Shown here in pieces: positions 8,073-15,084 of a stretch of 40,219 bases of DNA; position 1 is the stretch's first letter; every line of letters starts with the position of its first letter. Made by a program: the position numbers and the translations under genes. The notes under the pieces were generated by a model. The model was not told where the DNA came from. It did not search any database and saw nothing but the letters and a program-made list of their open reading frames with translations. Origin of the DNA: Bacteroidales bacterium. Its GTDB lineage: Bacteria > Bacteroidota > Bacteroidia > Bacteroidales > UBA3663. The DNA lies in assembly GCA_017548545.1 (NCBI GenBank), contig JAFYZW010000099.1:1-40219 (forward strand), in the 5' to 3' direction.

Positions 8073-8113
8073 TTTTTGCATTTCATCGGAAAGAATGCAG
8101 TCAGAAATGACGA
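8073..8113 (+). repeat. 41-bp direct repeat, copy 2
   Basis: This is the partner of 6156-6196, with 3 mismatches. It starts at the first base after the ZIP stop codon. The internal TGCATT/AATGCA dyad is kept, and the T-run at its front may help end transcription. Confidence 0.8.
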
Positions 8114-8180
8114 GAAATCGTTTACATATCAAAAGAAATGATTCTGAATGAGGGAAATCCTTCCTAAAACTAAAGAATGG

Positions 8181-8200
8181 CCAATCTTGGCCAAGATTGG
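8181..8200 (+). terminator. Perfect 20-nt palindrome facing the ZIP gene
   Basis: CCAATCTTGG joined to CCAAGATTGG is perfectly self-complementary and is followed by TTTT. It is the first unit of the 42-bp array and could end the methyltransferase-ZIP transcript, although it lacks a loop. Confidence 0.45.
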
Positions 8201-8555
8201 TTTTGGTCTAATCGTAGAATAACCATTTTCGGCCAGGATTGGTTATGATCCAATCGTAGAATAACCATTTTCGGCCAAGATTGGTTATGGTCTAATCGTT
8301 GGATGACCTTTTTCGACCAAGATTGGTTATAGTCTAATTGTCGAATGACCTTTTTCGGCCAAGATTGGTTATGGTCCAAATCGTCGGATAACCTTTTTTG
8401 GCCAAGATTGGTCATAGTCCAACCGTAGGATGACCATTCTTGGCGTAAAATGGTTATAGTCGAATCGGAGAAAGCATTATCTCGGCCGACAGAGTGTTAT
8501 ATCCAAACATGGCATGACCATTCTTGGCCAAAAATGGTTATGGTTCAGTCAAAGA

Positions 8556-8583
8556 ATGACCAATCTGCGCGCAGATTGGTCAT
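8556..8583 (-). terminator. Perfect 28-nt palindrome facing fucP
   Basis: ATGACCAATCTGCG and CGCAGATTGGTCAT are exact reverse complements with no interruption. This last unit of the array is 65 nt beyond the fucP stop and would form a strong hairpin in the fucose transcript. The T-tract after it is weak. Between 8584 and 8648 nothing else is seen. Confidence 0.5.
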
Positions 8584-8648
8584 ACCATGTTTTTTGAAGA
8601 ATTATCCTTCAATTATACCGAACTTTGTATGCCAAAAGGCACTGAGTC

Positions 8649-10022
8649 CTACTTCGTCCTGTTATAGCTGCGCTGGCCATAGATCATCACGACGATGAAG
8701 CAGAAGGCGGGAAGGATGAACGAGAGATTGACGGCGGGGAAGCCTCCGATAGTGCCCATGTCGATGATGCGTGCCTGAAGCGGAGGAAGTACCGAACCGC
8801 CGAGGATCGCCATGATAAGACCGGCTGCGCCGAACTTGGCATCGTCACCCAGACCGTCGAGGGCAATGCCGTAGATGGTGGGGAACATCAGACTCATGCA
8901 GAGCGACACGCCGACGAGACTATACAGACCCATGCGCGACTGGAAGCCGATGACACCCAATACGAAGAGGAAGCCGACGATGGCAAGGATCTTGAGCAGA
9001 CGTCCGGGATTGATGAACTTCATCAAATAGGTGCAAATGAATCGGGAGGAGCAGAAGCCAATCATCGCCATGATGTTGTAGCCCTGGCTCAATACCTCGG
9101 CATTGCGCTCGGTCATGCCGCCACTCATGTCGGCACCCAACAGTCCGCCAATGAAACGCTCCAATCCGGTGTAGTTGCCTTCCTGCAGGAGGATGCGCGT
9201 GCCGTACTGGATGATGAAGGTCCAGCACATAATCTGCACTCCCACATAGAAGAACTGGGCGATGACACCTTCGCGATAGTGCTTGATGTGGCAAAGGCGG
9301 CGTATCGACGAGAGGGCATCCATCCGCTCGCCGGTCTCACCGTTCTTCGGGAGCTTGGAGATGGTGAAGATGATGAGCATGACGAGGATGACGATACCGA
9401 TGATGAGGTAGGGCTTGATGAGCACGCCGAGGTCGGCATCGCGCAGGGCGGCAAACTCGGCATCACCGAGCGTGGCGCGTTCCTGAGTGGTCATGGGGTT
9501 GAGACGGTTCTGGATGAAGTTCATGGCCACAAACATGCCGCAGAGCGAGCCAATGGGATTGAAGGCCTGCGCCATGTTGAGGCGGCGCGTGGCGGTCTCG
9601 GGCGAGCCCATGGTGAGGATGTAGGGGTTGCACGAGGTCTCAAGGAACGAGAGGCCGCAGGTGAGGATGAAATAGGCCAGCAGGAAGGGCGCGAAGAGGC
9701 CTATCTGACGGGCAGGGAAGAACAGCAGGGCGCCCGTGGCATAGAGCGCGAGGCCGAGCATGATGCCTGCCTTGTAGGAATACCTGCGGATGAAGGCTGC
9801 TGCGGGGAACGCCATGCAGAAATAGCCTCCATAGAAGGCAACCTGCACGAGCGTGCCGTCGGCCACCGACATGCGGAAGATCTTCGAGAAGGCCTTCACC
9901 ATCGGGTTGGTAATGTCGTTGGCAAAGCCCCAGAGGGCGAAGCAACTGGTCACGAGAATGAAGGGCAGTAGGAAGTTCTGCCCAGCGTAGTGGAGGATGC
10001 CTCCCGATTTTTCTTGTTTCAT
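8649..10022 (-). CDS. fucP: L-fucose:H+ symporter
   Basis: A 457-aa MFS transporter of the FucP branch with 12 predicted membrane helices. Supporting segments are SCFALWGFANDITNPMVKAF near residue 25, FLETSCNPYILTMG near 130 (a FucP/GluP hallmark) and LNMAQAFNPIGSLCGM following it. It imports L-fucose with protons across the inner membrane. It starts 20 nt after the fucI stop, so the two form one operon and import feeds the isomerase directly. It is slightly longer than E. coli FucP (438 aa) because of a loop near residue 290 (GLLGADMSGGMTERNAEVL). Other hexoses remain possible for FucP-like proteins, but the fucI neighbour makes fucose the best call. Confidence 0.92.
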   Translation of the reverse strand: MKQEKSGGILHYAGQNFLLPFILVTSCFALWGFANDITNPMVKAFSKIFRMSVADGTLVQVAFYGGYFCMAFPAAAFIRRYSYKAGIMLGLALYATGALLFFPARQIGLFAPFLLAYFILTCGLSFLETSCNPYILTMGSPETATRRLNMAQAFNPIGSLCGMFVAMNFIQNRLNPMTTQERATLGDAEFAALRDADLGVLIKPYLIIGIVILVMLIIFTISKLPKNGETGERMDALSSIRRLCHIKHYREGVIAQFFYVGVQIMCWTFIIQYGTRILLQEGNYTGLERFIGGLLGADMSGGMTERNAEVLSQGYNIMAMIGFCSSRFICTYLMKFINPGRLLKILAIVGFLFVLGVIGFQSRMGLYSLVGVSLCMSLMFPTIYGIALDGLGDDAKFGAAGLIMAILGGSVLPPLQARIIDMGTIGGFPAVNLSFILPAFCFIVVMIYGQRSYNRTK

Positions 10023-10042
10023 CTGGTTTATTTATTATTTCC

Positions 10043-11875
10043 TTACTTGGTTGCAACCTTATAAAGGGGACCGAAGTTGGCGCAGGCGCGGTAGTCGGCG
10101 CCTTCCTTGTCCATGCCGAAGGCATTCCAGCAGGCGGGACGGAAGATGTCTTGGTCGGCGACGTTGTGCATGCAGACGGGGATGCGGAGCATGGCGCAAA
10201 GGGTGATGAGGTCGGCACCGACGTGGCCGTAGCAGATGGCTCCGTGGTTGGCACCCCAGTTGTTCATCACGCTATAGACGTCCTTGAAGGCATCCTTGGT
10301 GGGGTCGAGGCGCGGAGCGAACCAGGTGGTGGGCCATGTGGGATCGGTGCGCTTGTCGAGGATGTCGTTCACGGCGGCATCGAGTTCGACAGTCCATCCC
10401 TCGGCGAGCTGGAGCACGGGACCGAGACCTGCGACGATATTGAGGCGAAGCATGGTCATGGGCATGCCGCCACGGGTGAGGAAGTGCGACGAGTAGCCTC
10501 CGCCACGGAAGTAGTCGCGGTCGGCGGGCATCCAGCTGGTGGCCTTGAGGCATGCCTCGGCATCGGCGCATGTCATGTTCCAGGGCTCCTTCATGGTGGG
10601 CTTGCCCTCACTGTCGTTCATGGCTCCTGTGGCATCGAGTGTGGTGGCGCCGGAGTTGATGAGGTGGATGAAGCCGCCTGCGGCACCTCCCTCGGGACGC
10701 TTGCCTGTGACGCGCTCCACAGCATCGGGGCTCCAGTAGGTGCGGATATCGGAGAACATCACGCCACGATTGGTGAGCAGATGGCCGAAGAGCATCGACA
10801 TGCCGTTGAGGAAGTCGTTCTCGGTGGCGAGCACCTTTGCCTCACGGATGCCGTTCCAGTCGAAGCTGGTGCACATGAGCGACTCGGGGAAGTCGAAGTT
10901 GGGCTTGTAGTCGGTCCACTGGCGCTGACCCTGCACACCGGCAACGATGGCGTTGTGGCCGATGGCCTCCTCCTTGTAGCCCATCTCGAGCAGACGCTTG
11001 GAGCCTTCCATGAGGTCGCGGATGATCATCATGCACTTGACGGTGAACTCCCAGTCCTCGTCCTTCTCCTTGCGGTTCTTGCCCTTGCCCTTGCCGTTGT
11101 AGGGGGTCATGTGGACACCGGGAAGGATGGCGCGATCCTCGTTGTAGTCGTGTCCCTCGTTGGGCTTGCAGTATTTCTCGACCCATGCCATGGCGCGTTC
11201 GAACTCCTCGGGATCATAGATGCCGAAATCGACACGGCGCAGGATCTCGACGAGCGAGACGTACTCGGTGCGCATGCCGAGGTACTGCTGCAGGAAGTCG
11301 GCATTGACGATGGAGCCGGCTATACCCATGCAGGTGTTGCCAAGGCTGAGGTACGACTTGCCGCGCATGGTGGCGACGGCCTGTGCTGCACGGGCAAAGC
11401 GCAAGATCTTCTCTGCCACATCGGCGGGAATCACGTTATCGGTCACGTCCTGCACATCGTGGCCATAGATGCCATAGGCGGGCAGTCCCTTCTGGGCATG
11501 GGCTGCAAGGACGGCGGCAAGATATACTGCACCCGGGCGCTCGGTGCCATTGAAGCCCCAGACGGCCTTCGGATGAGAGGGATCCATGTCCATGGTCTCG
11601 GAACCATAACACCAGCAGCTGGTGACGGTGATGGTGGAGCCGACGCCCTCGCGCTCGAACTTCTCGGCACAGGCTGCCGATTCGCCTACACGTCCGATGG
11701 TGGTGTCGCTGATGACACACTCGACGGGGCTGCCGTCGCCATTGCGAAGGTTGGTGCTTATCAGGTCGGCCACAGCATGTGCCAAGGCCATTGTCTTCTC
11801 TTCGAGGCTCTCGCGTACGCCTCCCTGTCGTCCGTCGATGGTGGGACGAATACCGATTTTTGGATAGTTACTCAT
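10043..11875 (-). CDS. fucI: L-fucose isomerase
   Basis: A 610-aa enzyme that converts L-fucose to L-fuculose using Mn2+ in the cytoplasm. It aligns by eye with E. coli FucI almost throughout: [20 protein letters not shown] at the start, [48 protein letters not shown] and [18 protein letters not shown]. It carries an insert near residues 265-285 ([18 protein letters not shown]) and is longer than the usual 591 aa. The start at 11875 ([11 protein letters not shown]) is preferred over the ATG at 11920. Downstream is fucP. The kinase and aldolase of the pathway are not in the window. A promoter lies upstream. Confidence 0.96.
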   Translation of the reverse strand: MSNYPKIGIRPTIDGRQGGVRESLEEKTMALAHAVADLISTNLRNGDGSPVECVISDTTIGRVGESAACAEKFEREGVGSTITVTSCWCYGSETMDMDPSHPKAVWGFNGTERPGAVYLAAVLAAHAQKGLPAYGIYGHDVQDVTDNVIPADVAEKILRFARAAQAVATMRGKSYLSLGNTCMGIAGSIVNADFLQQYLGMRTEYVSLVEILRRVDFGIYDPEEFERAMAWVEKYCKPNEGHDYNEDRAILPGVHMTPYNGKGKGKNRKEKDEDWEFTVKCMMIIRDLMEGSKRLLEMGYKEEAIGHNAIVAGVQGQRQWTDYKPNFDFPESLMCTSFDWNGIREAKVLATENDFLNGMSMLFGHLLTNRGVMFSDIRTYWSPDAVERVTGKRPEGGAAGGFIHLINSGATTLDATGAMNDSEGKPTMKEPWNMTCADAEACLKATSWMPADRDYFRGGGYSSHFLTRGGMPMTMLRLNIVAGLGPVLQLAEGWTVELDAAVNDILDKRTDPTWPTTWFAPRLDPTKDAFKDVYSVMNNWGANHGAICYGHVGADLITLCAMLRIPVCMHNVADQDIFRPACWNAFGMDKEGADYRACANFGPLYKVATK

Positions 11876-11942
11876 GTTGGGGGTAGTGTGGTTTATTAGT
11901 TGTAGGTTTTGGGGAGTCATGGGAATCCCTTATTATATCGCG

Positions 11943-11974
11943 GCAAATATAACAAGATTTTTCGAAACGTCCAA
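11943..11974 (-). promoter_or_regulatory. fucIP promoter
   Basis: On the minus strand, TTG at 11974-11972, a 20-bp spacer and TATATTTGC at 11951-11943 match the Bacteroidetes consensus. The leader to the fucI ATG is about 65 nt. Confidence 0.75.
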
Positions 11975-11994
11975 ATTTAATTACAATTTTTCGC

Positions 11995-12024
11995 AAAAAG
12001 GCCCCGGATTTGAAGTCCGAGGCC
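11995..12024 (-). terminator. Rho-independent terminator after the phosphatase gene
   Basis: GGCCCCGGA and TCCGAGGCC (plus-strand order) form a 9-bp stem with one mismatch, followed on the minus strand by TTTTT. It lies 50 nt beyond the histidine phosphatase stop and separates the Sus-type operon from the fucose operon. Confidence 0.8.
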
Positions 12025-12073
12025 CGAAAAACCGAAACAGATGAGAAACAAAACTGACAGACAAAAGGCTGTC

Positions 12074-13336
12074 CTATTGAAGGAGCGAAAGCCAATAGGC
12101 GCGCACGTCGCTCCAATGATAATAAGGCGAACAATCGGTAACAACAGGTATCGTGGTTTCGTGTTCGTTATGGAGGAACTTTACCAACACGTCATCGGCC
12201 GACTTGCCGCGATAGAAGATCAGTTGGACGTTGGCACCCATCGGTGACACCTTGAAGTCGCTCCACACCTTATAAAAGTCATCGGGGTCGGACGTCGAGG
12301 CTGTGCACCCATCGAGGCCGAGCAGGGCACAAAGCGGAATGACGTTGCCATCATGTCCGAAGCGCAGGTCGGCCACAACCCTATCTGCATTGTTAGGATC
12401 GAGTGCCGCGTCGGCACACTCCAAAATGTTGCGAAGCAAGGGATGACAACTGCGGAGAGCCAAGCCATGATTGTCGGTCCAATCGGCATCAGCTGCATAG
12501 AAGCGGAAGTTGAAGCACTGCCACAAGTCAAACAGCTCCTGAGGGGTAAAGATGTCGTAGAACGAGATGTCGCACTCCATGTCCTGCACATCGCTGGCGA
12601 TCCAATAGAATCCCCACATCAGCTCGTCGGGATTGACGTTCCAACGTACCCAGGAGGCATCGGTAAAGAGCGCTTCCATCATCCGCTGGGGATGAGTGTG
12701 CTCAGCTTGAAACTTGCGGTAAAGCTCTTTCCACGGTCCGTCGTTGAATGCTATATGTTCGGGGGAATGATAGTTCAGATAACTCATATAAACTCGCTTG
12801 GTCTCATGGCGAATCTGCAAGCGGGGATTGAGTTCACGCAAACGATCGACGAAAGCATCCATCGAGTTGCGACAACGCATGGACGTGGTGCTGCGGGCAA
12901 AGACACGGGCATCACCTTTGAAGACTTCGGGGAACGAGGCAACCATACGTTCGGCAATGCCACGATGCTGTCGTTCGCCCAATGGGGCCAGTTCATCACC
13001 ATGGAACTCAGCCTCCTTCCATACTTCCTGCAAGCGCTCGAGAGCACTATGACCCAACGGACTGAGCACCTGCACATCGGCAGCCTGTTGAAGAAGGTCA
13101 ATCACCCACTTGTAATCACGGTCATTCAACAGATAACGTGAGCCATGACGACCATAATGACTGATATAAACGGGCTTATAACCTTTAGGCGCAGGAGTCT
13201 GTGGGGCGAAGTCAAGCGGATAGGCATAATAGACGCCACCGCTTTTTTCAGGTGTGGCAGCTACCTCCTCAAAAGTGGTTTGTGCCGAAGCACCCACTAC
13301 GAGGAGGGAGATGAGGGATATTATGAGTATTCTCAT
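12074..13336 (-). CDS. Secreted histidine acid phosphatase (phytase-like)
   Basis: A 420-aa protein with a signal peptide (MRILIISLISLLVVGASAQ) and the two catalytic motifs of histidine phosphatase branch 2. RHGSR at residues 63-67 supplies the phospho-accepting His, and GHDGN at 327-331 supplies the HD proton donor. The HD form is that of acid phosphatases and phytases, whereas MINPP-type enzymes carry HAE. It would cleave phosphate monoesters, such as phytate or sugar phosphates, in the periplasm or at the surface. It starts 15 nt after susD stops, so it is co-transcribed with the SusC/SusD pair and probably acts on the substrate they capture. The exact substrate is unknown. Confidence 0.88.
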   Translation of the reverse strand: MRILIISLISLLVVGASAQTTFEEVAATPEKSGGVYYAYPLDFAPQTPAPKGYKPVYISHYGRHGSRYLLNDRDYKWVIDLLQQAADVQVLSPLGHSALERLQEVWKEAEFHGDELAPLGERQHRGIAERMVASFPEVFKGDARVFARSTTSMRCRNSMDAFVDRLRELNPRLQIRHETKRVYMSYLNYHSPEHIAFNDGPWKELYRKFQAEHTHPQRMMEALFTDASWVRWNVNPDELMWGFYWIASDVQDMECDISFYDIFTPQELFDLWQCFNFRFYAADADWTDNHGLALRSCHPLLRNILECADAALDPNNADRVVADLRFGHDGNVIPLCALLGLDGCTASTSDPDDFYKVWSDFKVSPMGANVQLIFYRGKSADDVLVKFLHNEHETTIPVVTDCSPYYHWSDVRAYWLSLLQ

Positions 13337-13351
13337 AATAATAGAAACTTA

Positions 13352-15049
13352 TCAGTTGGCAAAATCAGGATTCTGCGTCAGGTTGGGGTTGACAGTGAAC
13401 TCATCCTGCGGAATCGGGAAGAGCTTGTACTTGTCATCCACATCCTGGCCCTGATAGTGACCTGCAGCACCATCGGAGCCCTTCCAGTCCCAGTTGTAGC
13501 CCTTGGTGTATTTGCCGAAGCGGATGAGGTCGGTACGACGCACATTCTCGGTATAGAGTTCACGGGCACGCTCATCGCAAATAAAGTCGAGAGTAAGCTG
13601 GTCGGCTGTGATGTCGCCGCTCACGGCGCTTGTGCCATACTTGCCCGACATGTAGGCGCGCTCGCGAACCTCGTTGACGTAGCGCAGTGCCTCGTCCTTC
13701 GAGCCGCCTCCATTACGCAGGATGGCTTCGGCTGCCATGAGGTAGGCATCGGCGGTGCGGAAGAGCGGATAGTCGATGCTGGAATAGACAGTGCCTGGGT
13801 CGCCTGCAACCTGCGAACGATCCTTCTTCACGCTGCGCCATTTGATGATGCTGTAGCCCTTGGTGAAGGTCTTCTCGAAGCCTTTGCCCTCGGTCCAGGT
13901 CTCTTTCTGCTGTCCGTCGAGCTTGTCGAAGAACTGTGCGCGCTTGTCGTACTTGTTGTCGCCCCACGGATCGTTGGGGTCGAAGGTCTGGTCGTGGAGG
14001 TCGAACTTATCGACAAGTGATACCTTGGCACGGCCATTGCCCCAACCACGTGTACCGATACCTGTAGCATACCAATTGTTCATAGCACCGTTGGCTAGCG
14101 CCTTGATGAGGAAGTTGGTACCTGCCGAACCCTGTGCATTGTCGGCATCCTGAACGAGGCCCCAGATAATTTCGGGACAGGTATCGTTGTCGGCAAGGAA
14201 AATGTGACGCCAGTCGCTGGCCAAGGGATAAGCGCCTGAGTCAATGATCATCTTGGCATATTGATAGGCCTTGTCGTACTGTGCGGTGCCTGTCCAGACT
14301 TCGGCATTGAGGTAATGACGAGCGAGGAGGAACCATGCAGCTGCCTGATCGACACGTCCGTATTCCTTCTTGCCTGCTGCAGGAAGATCGCCCATGAGGT
14401 CGGTGACCTCGCTGACGACATAGTCGAAAAGCTCGCGGCGCGTCTTCTGTTGTGGAATGACACCAAGGTCCTGGCTATCATCGACGAAAGGCGCCGAACC
14501 GTAGAGGTCGCAGATCATACTGTAACAATAAGCGCGGATGAGACGTGCCTCGGCACGATAGGTGAGATAATCGTTCTTGAGCTCGTCATAGACACCATTC
14601 TCCTGGAGTTTTGCCTCAGTGCTGTTGCGCAGAAACTCGTTGCAGTAGTTGATTGCCATGTATAGACGATAGTAGGGATAGCTGATGACCTTAACCGAGG
14701 AGTTCCAGTTCATCTGATACATGGACAAGGTGCCGTGACCGCCACCTGCGTGGAAGAGCACCTCGTCGGTGGAGGCTACCTGCAGGTAGAAGAGACAGCG
14801 GGTGTAACCGGAATAGCCTTCGTCGATGCCATTGACATCACCATCGCCTCCATCACCACCTTTCTGACCTGTCTGGATGAGCGAGGCATAGCATTTAGCC
14901 AACATGCCGCGATAACCATTGACGGTACCATATACATCGTTGCTCGTGAGTTGGTTGTCGTCGAGCGGAAGAGTGTCGAGATCGCTGGTGCAGGAGGTGG
15001 CTACGAGAAGCGAAACGGCGACACAGAAGAGTTTGATATAGCGTTTCAT
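13352..15049 (-). CDS. SusD/RagB-family outer-membrane lipoprotein
   Basis: A 565-aa SusD-like protein. The lipoprotein signal MKRYIKLFCVAVSLLVATSC is followed by LDTLPLDDNQLTSNDVYGTV, the typical SusD opening, and by TPR-type helices (LIRAYCYSMICDLYGSAPFV near residue 175). The end, LFPIPQDEFTVNPNLTQNPD, is the characteristic SusD C-terminus. SusD proteins sit on the cell surface as the lid of a SusC transporter and bind the ligand. The gene lies 35 nt downstream of susC and 15 nt upstream of a histidine acid phosphatase. No glycoside hydrolase is linked, so the ligand is probably not a plain polysaccharide. Confidence 0.95.
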   Translation of the reverse strand: MKRYIKLFCVAVSLLVATSCTSDLDTLPLDDNQLTSNDVYGTVNGYRGMLAKCYASLIQTGQKGGDGGDGDVNGIDEGYSGYTRCLFYLQVASTDEVLFHAGGGHGTLSMYQMNWNSSVKVISYPYYRLYMAINYCNEFLRNSTEAKLQENGVYDELKNDYLTYRAEARLIRAYCYSMICDLYGSAPFVDDSQDLGVIPQQKTRRELFDYVVSEVTDLMGDLPAAGKKEYGRVDQAAAWFLLARHYLNAEVWTGTAQYDKAYQYAKMIIDSGAYPLASDWRHIFLADNDTCPEIIWGLVQDADNAQGSAGTNFLIKALANGAMNNWYATGIGTRGWGNGRAKVSLVDKFDLHDQTFDPNDPWGDNKYDKRAQFFDKLDGQQKETWTEGKGFEKTFTKGYSIIKWRSVKKDRSQVAGDPGTVYSSIDYPLFRTADAYLMAAEAILRNGGGSKDEALRYVNEVRERAYMSGKYGTSAVSGDITADQLTLDFICDERARELYTENVRRTDLIRFGKYTKGYNWDWKGSDGAAGHYQGQDVDDKYKLFPIPQDEFTVNPNLTQNPDFAN

Positions 15050-15084
15050 AATGTTTCAAATTGTTCAATGTTTACATTCCAGAA

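Larger units (their letters stand above)
8177..8583. repeat. Array of ten 42-bp palindrome-centred units
   Basis: The core GGCC recurs at 8189, 8231, 8273, 8315 (GACC), 8357, 8400, 8442 (GGCG), 8484 and 8526, and the tenth centre is at 8569/8570. The spacing is 42 bp every time except one step of 43. Each unit is a 28-nt imperfect palindrome (ATAACCATTTTCGG, then CCAAGATTGGTTAT) plus a 14-nt linker close to GGTCTAATCGTAGA. Units 7 and 8 are the most diverged. The array fills most of the 576-bp gap between the converging ZIP and fucP genes. Because 42 is a multiple of 3, both strands stay open through much of it, but no start with gene-like context is seen. It is not a CRISPR, because the linkers are conserved too. 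Confidence 0.9.

Noticed and set aside
6156..8113. Insertion sequence or transposon
   Set aside because: Only direct repeats are seen. No transposase or integrase and no terminal inverted repeats lie at the ends.
8170..8415. 81-codon minus-strand frame with 14-residue repeats through the palindrome array
   Set aside because: It is open only because the unit is 42 bp, a multiple of 3. Another frame is open on the other strand too, and there is no promoter, no signal for translation and no continuation past the array.
8177..8583. CRISPR array
   Set aside because: The sequences between the palindromes are themselves repeated, the repeats are palindromic throughout, and no cas gene is near.
10151..11899. 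Very long plus-strand frame opposite fucI (582 codons)
   Set aside because: It is the antisense of a strongly conserved isomerase gene in GC-rich sequence. Its peptide is low-complexity, rich in H, V, E and G, with no family pattern.
12353..13141. 262-codon plus-strand frame opposite the phosphatase gene
   Set aside because: It is a shadow frame. The minus-strand protein has a signal peptide and both catalytic motifs.
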